Shown piece after piece: positions 45,701 through 57,000 of a DNA stretch of 64,000 bases (within the stretch, counting starts at the first letter, position 1; every line of letters begins with the position of its first letter). The position numbers and the translations under genes are program-made. This stretch comes from Yamagishiella unicocca (Eukaryota; Chlorophyta; Chlorophyceae; Chlamydomonadales; Volvocaceae): contig BDSL01000008.1 of assembly GCA_003116995.1 (NCBI GenBank), positions 1,550,001-1,614,000 of the forward strand. Direction: 5' to 3'. The notes under the pieces are model-generated. The model saw only the letters and a program-made list of their open reading frames with translations. It searched no databases and was not told the DNA's origin.

Positions 45701-48700
45701 TGCGTGGCTGCGCAACCAAGCACCACACCCCAAAAGCGCCACCGACCATTCGCTCTTCATTCGGTCCGGGATCGGCCGCGTCCGGGCGCTACTGCATTCC
45801 CCAAACCGTTACGATTACGCCCCGGCCCAGCTTCTTTACACGTCATCCGCGCATTCGCATCAGCGCGCAGGGCCAGACAGGCAGCGTGCAGTTCGAAGGG
45901 TGGCACTTCCTGGGTGGCAACAGGCCGCCGGCGGCAGCTGGTGGCACCCGGCAGGGCGACGCAAGATGCCTGTCGTCGGGTGCCGCGTCGTCGATGTCGG
46001 CCGCCACCGGCCCATTGGCTCCCGACAACAGATCTGGGAGCGGCACTGCTCCCCAGACGCTGGCCTCGCTGCTCGATGCCGCGACCTCGGCGGAGAGGGC
46101 TACCGCGCAGCAGCCACCTCAGCCGGGAGCTGTAGCCGACGGCCTCACCTCGAGCGCCCAGGCGACGTGCATGGGAGCTGCAGGAGCCGGTCCGTGGTAC
46201 AGCAATGCCAGCTTGGCGGCATCGTGGGAGGCGCTGGCCGCTGCGACCGCCGCGGCGCCGCCGTCGGGAGCAGGAGGAGGAGGAGTGGGGACGAATGGGC
46301 TGTGGTTTAACCGGCTCATGTACATGGACGTCGTCGGGCACCACAACTCCGAGATGCCGTACTTGCTGCCGCTGGTGGGCAGGGGAAGGATTCTTGTGTA
46401 TGTGTGTGTGTGTTCGCGCGGAGCGGGCACGTGTGGCATGTGGCAGGGCACGGTTCAGTTAGGCTCAACCGTTGACAACCCTCATCCAAGCGAGCGAGAC
46501 ATGGTACCAGCATATCTGCACTAATCTGCACCGGAAAAAGCCAAGCGCCATGAGTGCCTCGGCCTGGCGCTTCTGGCAGCATCTCACGCGCGTTCCGTCC
46601 CCGTGCCCGCCAGGTCACCAGCTGCCGCCTGCGGACCGCCGACGTCACTACACCCCAGCTGCAGCGCTTCGTGTCCCGTGTTGCTGCCGCCATCCATAAG
46701 GCCGACCCACGAGCGAAGGTCACCGTCGGCGCGCATAGCGTGCCGTACTCTACGGAAGCGCAGGTTCGTGGGTGCGGACGGTATGAAGGATTGCGGCCTG
46801 CGGGTCCGAGAGTGTGTTTGCCCCGGGCCAGGTCCGTGGGGTTCGAGACGTTTCCAAGGCCATGGTGCGTGTGCTTGGGCGCCCAAACAATGCGCTTGCA
46901 TCATGATGCACTGTCGTTTTGTCTAAATTTACCTTCACAGTTCTTCGACGCTCATGGATGCTCCTTGAATTGGCGACGCAACATTGGTCGCGGCGTGACC
47001 CTGCATACCGCGTCGCCGTCAGTGACTCACTGCGACAAGATTGCTTCACGTTTTTAAGCTAAATTCAAGCCATTCTTCTAATGGTACAATGTGAATCCTT
47101 TTGCAGCTGCTAGACGCCTGTTGAATGGTATTCTGCGTCTTGCATCCCGCTCATCCCGCACAGTGGCTGCGAGGCCACATCAACAATTTTGAGACGAGGC
47201 CCCGTAATCTGTACTCCGACGCTGCACTGAAGTAAGTGACCCGGGGCTGGCCGAGCATCCTGGATGCGTGACAAGGACAGCACCGGCTCGACGCCACTTG
47301 CCAAACCTTCAAATCCTTCCGTCGAGGCGGCGCTAAGCGCAAAAGAGCGGTTTGCTATTATGGTCCTGCAAGCATAGCCGTAGCAATGTATATAAGACGT
47401 GTGGCCATGCAAGCATCCGTGTACTAAGTCGTCTGGAGTCAGAGCTGCTACAAACGTCCTTGAAACTTGCACCGGCGTCTCGTGCATTCCACGTCCACAT
47501 CATTCAACAGTACATAGGATTCCCTATGCTCTGAGCTTCTGTGGCGTGGTCGCGCTGAAACTCTCCTTCGCAGTCGGGTACTGCCCTTACTGGGTTCTCC
47601 TCTCCTTCTATTGTCCTTCTCGCGTTGTTCAGTACATGTGTCGCTTCACTTGGGTTACCTCTCCTTGGAGTTCCTGCGAGCTTGCCTTTTGCAACAACTC
47701 GTACCGTGAAGTTTCGGAAGCTCAGAAACCGACCAACTGCTAACTGCCTCTTCATGTCGCTTTCTGTTCATGGAGTACCTGTGCATTAGCTTCCAATTAA
47801 AAATATAACTTGTCTCATAACGGCGTCATTGCTGCTGCCCTAACCTCAACATCGGCCACATGGTCATGTTGTCATGATGTTCACAATTCTCCCGCCGTTG
47901 GAGTCCGCGACCTTCTTGTGTTCGTCATCGCGCTCGTCTATACTTCTAGCCGGAAACTGGTTCGGCTCTGCTTTATGCTACTGCCCTGTCCCCAATAGCC
48001 CGCCGTGCTTGAATGACTTCGTCGTGACGCCGTCTGGCCCAGCCGATGCCAGCCTGACGAGTAAATTCCTTGCCTTCAACTTGTAGGCGGGCCTTCAGGC
48101 TGATCGGCGGCTCCACTGGCTCCGGATGGGATCCCTCGGGCGCCGGCACGTTGGACTTCTACTCACCGCACGGTTATCCCGACTGGGGACACGACGACAC
48201 CACAAGTCTCATATCGCCCTTCTTGAATTCGGCCTGTGAATTCCAATTTGACAAGCCGGCGCTGATTGGGGAGTTCTGGAATCGGGTGCGTTGTGGTCGG
48301 GTTACGACGGGACGTGGGTGTGGATGGTTCGGGGTTTGGGGCCAAGAAGCTAGGGTCTCGTGTGCTGGGCGTTGCTGACGGCAACCTGCTTCGGGTTCAA
48401 CATGCCGCTTTTCAGCCGTTCAAGCAAAAGTATGAAGGCGGAATATTGACTACCAGGATACGTCATGGCCCTCTTTGGTCGCAGGAAGTTTTGGCTTTCA
48501 GTGGGTAGGATTTCAGGGTTCCTGTATTAGGCTGTATTCCAGTCGCGACCGACTGCGCAGGGCTATTGTGAATGCTGCCGTTATGCGCTGGCACTTGACG
48601 CTTACAGTGTCGTACTGTATGGCACGCACCTCAGGTGACGGACAACGAGCCCCTGACGGCGCAGAGCTGGTTGCGGCTACATGAACAGGGCGGCTACATG

Positions 48701-49190
48701 GGTGAGGCGGCCAGCAGGCTTACGATTGCTCGTCTTGGTTGTGCTGTCACGAAGTGGGCCGTAAGGGCAGCAGCACGTCTAGTCTTGACGTGGATGCCTA
48801 TGACGTGGACGCCTAAAGACGGGCGCTTGTGAGGCAATTGATGGCGACCGATATGACATCCCAATTGGGGCGCAGCTGCCGTACTGCTGCGGACCATTTC
48901 CGTTTCCCCTAAATCCTGTCTCATTTCTCATTTATTGTACTGTCGTTGGAGCTATTACTGCCAATAACGTTGCGGCTGCTCGCTCGCCTTCCTACCGACC
49001 AGGCGGGCTAGGCTGGGCGATGCTCCAGGTGGCGGAGGCGCCGGCTAGCGCTGTCAGCCGTCAGGGGGTTGCGAGCGGGCGCCAACTGGCGGCACCTCGC
49101 CGCCTCGTTGACCACGAGATGCGCGCGACCTTCCTGTCGCTGCTGCGGAAGATGGCCGCCGGCAGGTCGGGAAGGCGGGCGGCGGAGTAG
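42751..49190 (+). CDS. GH5-like glycoside hydrolase (cellulase/mannanase type)
   Basis: Ten exons sum to 962 residues: 42751-43233, 43529-43863, 44022-44825, 45113-45203, 45871-46374, 46614-46763, 47164-47231, 48087-48285, 48635-48701 and 49003-49190. A hydrophobic N-terminal segment (ALLALAFAVFCCC) suggests a signal peptide or anchor. GH5 landmarks appear in order: DLANAGGNLLRVWFHIDG (strand 2), VSVLLVLWSHDIM, VLLGYEVLNEPEGM with the acid/base Glu of NEP, AKVTVGAHSVPYS, LDFYSPHGYP, and KPALIGEFWN with the likely nucleophile Glu. Such enzymes cut beta-1,4 mannan or glucan, outside the cell or in the secretory path. Long Ser/Pro- and Gly-rich inserts (around 44170-44730 and 45920-46290) interrupt the barrel. 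The junction at 44825/45113 is the least certain; an extra exon between 48285 and 48635 cannot be excluded. Confidence 0.82.
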
Positions 49191-50475
49191 CAGGCATGCA
49201 TTCGATACCCATGAGCTAGGCTAGCAAGTTCAGGAAGCCCAGGGGCGGTTACAGATCCAGATGTTGTTGGAATCGGGTGTTGATGAGCTGGTGGAGAGCA
49301 GAACACAGTCATGCCGTATTGCTTTCATCCTCATTCAACCCCGGCGTCGCGGGAATCCCCAATATAGTACGAATAAGGACGTGCGCGGCGGTGCTTCCAG
49401 GTAGCTGGTCACTTAGGTTGCTCAATACTGTGATGTTGATATTGAAGGTACCCGTAGCAGTAGCGTTTTAGCGACGGACGAGAAGCAACGGACATGATCC
49501 GGCCCTAGAAATTGTAGGCGGCAACCGGGCTAGTGGCCCTACGCCCCCCGGCCTTTGCCTACGACCCCTGTCCATCGCCGTGGTATTTTCGCTGCGGGCA
49601 CGCTGTGTAAACAGCGGCGGCTATTATTTCAAAGGGCCATTCTTCCGTGGAGGGCGCCTGCCTGATCCCGGGCGCCTTCTTGGTCCCTCCCCCGTCACGG
49701 GGCAGGCTGGGGCCCGACCATTCTTTCGTGCTGTTCCTGCACCCCCGCCGGCCATAACCCTTGAAATGACGCAAGGGATGAGGTTTGTTCTCGGTGCTGC
49801 ACCTGCGGGTCTGCCCTGGTCAGCGGGCACGTGCAATCCACGATTGCGGCACTGGGCTAACAAGGGACGTACCATCAGGATGGCACTTCGACTGGAAGGA
49901 GTTGCGTTGCATGGCTTTCGAACTGGCCTTGGAACTCCTCCAAAGAATGTATGTGGCAGAGACTTATGCTGAAACCGGTTTGTCAAGGCTAGCAGATGCA
50001 ACTAGCACGCGTTCGTGTGCGCCAAGATCATAGACAGGGGAGAGCAGAGAGCCCTCTCCATGTCACATTGGGTCACAAAGGTGAGGTTCAGGGCTGTGGG
50101 AGGGAAAGCCAACTGCTCCGCATCGCATCATGCCTGGCAAAACCTGATGGAATCTAATGCTCCCAAAATTCCTTTAGGGGCTGCTGCTAGTTACGATGTA
50201 GGGCTGCGCCAAGAGTGCCGGCTTGCTGGTCACCGTTAGGACATGAAGCTCGACGGGAATCTTGAGGCAGAACCCCTGCCGAATGATTAGGTTCAAACCA
50301 AAGGGACTTACGGTTGGTATTCAGGGGACGGCACAATGTTGTCCCGTCGTTTTGAGCGACCGGCCGGCGAGGGGACATGAGAGGGTGCGTGCGATAGAAC
50401 CATACCGCGCATATATATGCACGGCCGTACTGTGAATCTTAGCAGGCATGCTTGCGCGCGTAGGGTGGCCGCGAA

Positions 50476-50501
50476 CCCCTTCCCGCGTTAGCGGAAGGGG
50501 A
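50476..50501. repeat. Perfect-stem small hairpin
   Basis: CCCCTTCCCGC and GCGGAAGGGG pair around a GTTA loop with one bulged C. It is 510 bases upstream of the MS1-like start codon. Confidence 0.8.
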
Positions 50502-50870
50502 ACAGACGGGCAACGTTACATGAACCAGAAAGAAAGCCCCATAACAACATGTAACAGTATGTAATGATACCTGCACATTTACAGGCACTTGAAGGCTTGC
50601 CTCGCACTTCGGCTGGAAAGAAGAGCCCACCCTTTTAAAGTGCTGGATATGCTCCTATGGGAAAATTACAGTAAATTAACCTTTAGAAACTGTGTAAATG
50701 TAGAACACGTCTTCACCTTTGGCGCATGTCTTTGCTCATCTATCAGTCCTAGTGGCAAACCTAACAGGAATAACGCTTGACTTTGACACTTCCTTTAAAT
50801 GTATAAGTAATGCAAAGCTTTATGTTTTTAGTGGGAAGCTTTTCACATGCGTGAGGGCGCCTGAAGTGAG

Positions 50871-50916
50871 CGGCGCCCAAAGCGGGTTTCCTTTTGGGAA
50901 ACAGCTCTGGGCGCCG
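50871..50916. repeat. Imperfect 20-bp inverted repeat
   Basis: The left arm CGGCGCCCAAAGCGGGTTTC and the right arm GAAACAGCTCTGGGCGCCG pair around a short TTTTG-type loop with three mismatches. It is about 95 bases upstream of the MS1-like start codon, so it may be in the 5' UTR or core promoter. Confidence 0.85.
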
Positions 50917-51010
50917 TGCTAACCAGGTCCCGGCGTTACATCAGCATAATATACCTGGGCGGCTATCACGGCAGTTAGGCTTCTGATGCGTTCTTGCTGC
51001 CCAACCAAGA

Positions 51011-54000
51011 ATGGCAAACGCAGCGAAAAGCTTTCCCTGGCTGCCTGGTAGCCCGCCCATCTACCACAATCCCTTCAAGCAGAACATAATTGACTTCTTA
51101 AAAGCTTATGGGAACCTGGTCCCGCTTAAGCTGCAGCTGACAACGGCATGGATAGTTCCGCTAAGATACAAAACTGGCACCGTCAAGCTGCATGTCTACG
51201 AGGAGCACCTGGATGAGGCTTCGGGGACGCCTGGTATCTGCGACCAATGCCGCAACATGGGTACGTGTCTCGCCCGCGGGTCACTGAACGCCAATTTTCA
51301 GTGGTGGCCAGCTCTCGGCCAGGGCCTGCTTGCACCTTCTGCCTCCGCTGCTGTGCGCGCACATGCGTATGCGCAGACTTGTCCTGCCCGAGGGTATCAC
51401 CATAAGTGACTCAGGTCTGCCGGTTTCACCTGCCGGCTGCGCCGCCATATCCACCCCCCGGCCGTCCCTGCTTCCCGCGGCCGTATGCCCTGCATATCCC
51501 CTGCTGGATAACAGGAGGACTGCTCGACTCTCCCCCCGGTTTCGCCTCCTTTAACCTTCCGCCCGCGCCCTCCCGCTTTCTCCAGCATGCATCGTCAAAC
51601 GTGTGTATCAAATGTTCCCTAATCGGTTTTCCTATTCAGCACCGACCCACGAGTTTCCTTTGATACCCCGCTTTCAGGCTGGCAGCACCATCCCGTGTCC
51701 ATTCGGCGCTTCCACTTCATCCTACCCAGCCCGGCCGTGCTCTCGGACCCGGACCAGCTGCCATCCCTGGTGGAGGCGGCTGCAGCAGGTCAGCGGCAGC
51801 GCCTGGGGTTGGCAGGCGGCTTTCGCCTCTGGGCTGGGCAGGGTGGCTAGGATAATGGCTCCTGAAGGACGGCGTGTCAGCATGTGCTGAACACCCGGCG
51901 CCTGCGCGGCTGAAGTCGCGTCCACGTGCCGGGGGGAGGGGGGCTGGTTGGTGGATGTGTGGGATTGGGCCGCCGGCCGGCCGGCGGATCAAGGAGCATA
52001 CATGCGGGAGGGAAGCCGGCCATGGCCCTTCGCTCCAGGGAGGGCGACTGTCCTCGCAACGCGACGTCCCTTGCTGCGTTGCTGAGGGAGGCGCGATGCC
52101 GGCGCTCAGGGCGCCAAGCGAGTGGCGGTTAGCGGTGGGTTGAGCGCACGGCAGCAGAGGCACTTGGTTCGGGGGAGAGGATTGCTTAGAAGCCATTAAA
52201 CCAAACCATTATGTGGCGGCGTTGCGGATGGCTTGCGTCCGCCCGAGAGCTCGCGCTACGCACGCGATTCCGCAGCGTCTATTTTCCTCCGCGCGCATAT
52301 CCTGACTGCGTGTCTCCGTTCGCTAACGCCCTGATACCACCGACCCAGGTCGCGTCGATGCCGCGAAAGCGGCGGTTAGCAGCCTGGCGGTTGAGGCGTA
52401 CGACAGCGACACGCGGGATGCGGACTTCAACGCCCCCGCCTCCATCTTCGACTCCACGACCCACTGCCTGCATGGCGTCATCCACGCCAACGGCTTCGGC
52501 CACCTGCTGCGAGTCAATGGGCGCGACGGCGCCGCAGCCACGGCGGCAGCCATGGCCGCGGCTGCGCAGGAGGAGTCGTCGGACACTGCCGCCGGGGCGG
52601 CTGCGGCCGCTGCGGCGGCCGCCAGCGTATCGGCCTCATTAGCTGGACCGGAGCTGATGAACCTGTGGGACACGTTGTGCGCGACACTCAGGACGCGGGA
52701 GGTGGGTTGGGTGGGCGGGGTGGATCTGGGTTGGACACACGGGGGGTATGGGCGGCCGCAGGACGCCGTCCTGCGGCAGGACAGGGTCGTGTGTTTGGTG
52801 GGGTGTGAGGTGGCACGCTGTTCCGCTCGCCACGTCCGCTTGGGGAGCGTCCGCAGCCGCGGGGCACCAGTAGGGCACGGCACCGCACCGCGCGGGGGAG
52901 CACTGCACTCCGTGCCGTGACCGGGACGGCGACGTCATGATGCGGGAGCGCCAGCGACAGCTGGGTGACGGCATGGGCTCCAGCGGCAGCACGTGTGGAG
53001 GAGGCTTGCGCGTGCATGTGTGGGCTGCGCGAGGGTCGGGCTGGTAGGCCTGCCTGCCAGACGCCTGCCTGCCTCCAAACTTGGTCCTCCTCCGCCTCAT
53101 CTTGGGTCGCGGTTGGGGCCGCAGGTGAGCGTCGAGGACGTGAGCAACAAGTCGTACATGCTGCTGCGGTTGCTGTACAGCGCGGCGCACATGCGCACGT
53201 GGTACGGCAAGTGGGGGTACGGCTTCGGGCGCGCCGCGTTCAACTACGGCGCCGAGGAATATTCGGCGGCGGTGCAGGCCATACACTCGGCACCGGTGGC
53301 GAGCTTGCTGCGAGACATGGAGGTGCGGCGATGGAGCGGTTTCGGAGCCGGGATCTGGGTCGGGCGCGCAGGGGCAGGGTCCAGCATCTGGAGTGAGATC
53401 TGCATTTGGGTCGGGGAAAGGAAGTGGCCTTTGCCGTGTTGGGTGCGGAATTCAGGGCAAGGGTGGGGATTAGCGATTTGGGTCAGGGATAATGGAAGTC
53501 CCGAATGCCCCGCCGATGTGGGTCGGGGCTGAGTGGAGGCGCGGAGAGAGGAACATCGCGTTGTGAGGCTGGGCTCTGCAAAACATTTCCAACCTGGGCA
53601 TTGACTGCCTCCGCCGCATCTCCAACGGCCATCTTCGCCCACACCCGGGCCACCTTCCGTCGCGGTTTTACTCCCGGCGCCGACCTGCGGGTTTCTTCTT
53701 GAACCTGCCGTCGCGGTTTTACTCCCGGCGCCGACCTGCGGGTTTCTTCTCGAACCTTCCGTCGCGGCGACGCCGGCTTGATGCCGCATCCTGACCTGGC
53801 GGCACCTCCCCTTCTCCCCTGCCGTACACAGGGCGTTGATGCCATCGCCTACAAGATCCTGCGCACGTACTGGATCCTGCCGCCCAGCATGCCGGCGGAC
53901 GCCACCTTCGGCCAGCTGCTGCAGCGCATGCTGTTCTTCATTTCGCGGCCGGACGTGCTGAAGGAGGTTCGCGTGCAACATATCGCCGCGGTCAAGGCGG

Positions 54001-57000
54001 CCGCAGCCAATAAGGCCCACGGTGCCTCCCCGGGGCCGGGGCAGGACCACGGGGCAGCAGCCCAGACTGGCGCGGGCGGCGTGGGCCGGAAGACGCCCAA
54101 GGGAGTGAAGACCGCGCTTTCAGGGGCCAGCCTGCCGCCGGCGAAGCGCGGGCGGAAGTCCGCCGCTCCCGAGGAGCCTGTAGCGGGAGCGGCCGGATCG
54201 GAACCTGCACTGGTGGCTGCTGCTGGTGGGGCGCCTGTGCTGGGCACGGCGGCGGCGGCGGCGGGTACACTTGGGTGCCTCCCGGCTGGGACCGGGCAGC
54301 AGTGGCCTGCAATGCCCGGACTGACGCCCCCGCCTGGGGTGACGCCAACGCCTGGCTGCGGCTCCGGTTGCGACCCTGGCGGCGGCCCTGGCGGCGGCCC
54401 TGGTAGCAGCGGCTTCGTGGCTGGATGCACTCCCCTCGCGACTGCGACTGCGGGGGCAGCGGGCTTGTCGCCCTCGCCGTTCCCTCCCGGGCTCATGGGG
54501 AGCGGCAGCGGGGCAGCAAACGCCTTCAGCGCCTGCGGGCTGAGCGTCCCCACGGCAGGCGGGTACTCCGGCATGATGCAGGCGGCAACGTCGCCGTCAG
54601 GATGGTCGTCTATGATGGTGGCGCCGTCCATGATCCCGTCGCCGGGCGCCGCCGGGTACTCCGGGACGGCGGGGGTCCAGGGAGGGTACAGCCTTGCGGC
54701 AGCTGGCGCGACGGGCACACAGGGTACGGCAATGGCCTCAGCCATTGCCGCTGCCGCGGCGGCGGCGGCCGCCGCCGCCATGGCCGCCATCACGGCAGGA
54801 AACGCGGGGGCGCCTGGCGGCGGCGCCCTGCAAGCATACATGCCGTACTTCAACCCGCAGACGGGCCTCTTGCAGTTGCCGCCGCCGCAGCAGCTACAGC
54901 AGCCGCAGCAGCTGCAGCAGCAGCCCAGCTTCTTGATGCCGCAGATGCAGCAGCCCCAGCCGTTGCTGCCGGCGCCCATGCCCATGTCGGACCCTCAGCA
55001 GCAGCTACAGCCGCTGCAATCGCCCACGGAGCAGCAGCAACAGCCACAACACCAAGATCAGCAGCGACAGCAGCCACAACACCAAGACCAGCAGCAACAG
55101 CTGCCACAGCCGACGTCGCAGGTGGCGTTTGGAGGTTTTATGGCGGCCCTAGGCGCTGGGAGCGGCTCGACTGGCGGCCTCGCGGGCTACGGAACTGCGG
55201 ACCCCGCGGTAGGCTTTCCTTCGCAGCCGCCGCTGTTAGCCTCGCCTCCAATGCCAGCCGGCTTCATGCCCATGCAGCCTCCCGCGGCGGCGCCCATGCC
55301 GGAGCAGCAGCAGCAGCAGCTCGCACCGACATTTCCTGCCCAGCACACGCTGCCGGCGGGTTTCATGCCGATGATGGCGTCGCCGCAGGTATCCTGCATG
55401 GGGACGCCATCGCCCTCGGTCCCCAACCCCTACATGAACCAGCACGGCTATCCAGCTGCCTTCCAGGCTGATCCTCAGTTGCTGCAGTCGATGCAGCCCT
55501 TCCAGCAACCACAGCAGCCCTTCCAGCAACCACAGCAGCCCTTCCAGCCGTTTCAGCCGCTGCCGAGCTCGTCGCTCCAGCAGCAGGCAGGCTTGTACGC
55601 ACAGGCGCCCTCGGAGCTGCAGCCGCAGCCGCCGTTGGCGTTCCCTTTCCTGCCGCAGCCAGACGCACTGCGCCAGCAGCAAGCTCCACCAGGGCACGCC
55701 GTGCAGGAGCAGCAGCGGCAGGAACCGCAGCTACAGCAGGAACCGCAGCTACAGCAGCAGCAGGAACGGCAGCAGGCCTTGCAGCAGCAGCAGGAACAGC
55801 AGCAGCAGGAACAGCAGCAGCAGGAACAGCAGCAGCTGCAGCTGCAGCCCCCCATATCAGCGGAGGCCGTTGCGGCCTTGCAGCACTTATCGCAGATGGG
55901 CTTTGGGTCGCAGCAGTCGCCCCAGCTGATGCAGGATTTGGGCGACCCAATGCAGCAGGATCAGCACCACGCCGCGCCGCAGGTGGCTCAGGGGCACGGC
56001 CAGGACGCGCCGCAGTGGCAGCTGCAGCCAGGCATGCTTCAGCAAAGTGACGGGACGCTACAGGCGGCTATGGGCGGGTGGCTGCAGCAGCCGCTCCTTG
56101 AGCCGACGGCCCTGATGATGCCGCCGGAGCAGCAGCAGCAGCAGCAGCTGGAACTGCAGCAACAGCAGCTCGAACAGCAGCAGCTCGAACAGCAGCAGCA
56201 GCTGCCTTTACAATCGTACGGCACGGCGCCGTACGCAAGTACCCACGGGGAGCCCCACGATGCGTTCGCGTCTGTGCAGGCGACCCTGGCGCCCGAGCCC
56301 CTGATGCCGGTTGAGCAGCAGCAGCAGCTAGCAGTGCATGATGCCTCGTCGTTGCTGACCGCGCTGCAGCCGCCTGCTGCATCAGCGGAGGCGGAGGCGC
56401 CGCCTCTGCTGCCGCCGCCGCCGCTGCAGCCTCCGCAGGAATATGCCGGTTCAGCTGCAGTCGAGCAGGCTGAATGCGCGGCGCCATCTACTGCTGTGCC
56501 ACAGGGACCACCTTGGCTGCAGGCCTGCCAAGGAAATTCGCAAGTCCAACCCGGGCTGCTCAACATCATGCATTCGGCTGTGCCCGAGCAGCCGGGGCTC
56601 TCGGCGGAAGCGTTGATGCAGTCGACGGTGCCTTTGCCACCGGCGGCGGTGGCGGAGCAGGCTGGGGGCGATGTCGGGGGTGCGGTGTGGCAGGGGGACG
56701 GAGGCGTGCTGCCACCGCCTGGGCAGGGCGCTGGCGCTGGTCCGACGGGGGTGGAGGCTGGGTCCGTTGGGCTGCAGGCTGCGGAGACGGCAGGGGCTGC
56801 GGAGACGGCAGGGGCTGCGGAGTCGCAGGCGGGGCCGTCGACGGCCCCGGGTGAGACGGCGTTGGCACAGGCTGCGGACGTGGTGGTGGACGCTGCCGCC
56901 ATGGAGGCGGACGAGGCGGTGCATAGCAGCAAGCGGCACAAGCCGAATGAGCAGGAGGAGGTGGAGGCGTGCCAGCATGGTGGGACTGCTTGCCGGCAGG

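Larger units (their letters stand above)
49191..51010. other. Intergenic region with two hairpins
   Basis: It lies between the GH5-like and MS1-like genes, both plus strand. A TGTAA at 49605 could be the GH5 poly(A) signal. Two inverted repeats (50476-50501 and 50871-50916) lie in the part nearest the next gene. No exon is supported. Confidence 0.5.

Noticed and set aside
46941..47000. Possible GH5 exon starting FFDAHGC
   Set aside because: The exon at 47164-47231 has a strong GTAAGT donor and gives the exact phase needed by both neighbours.
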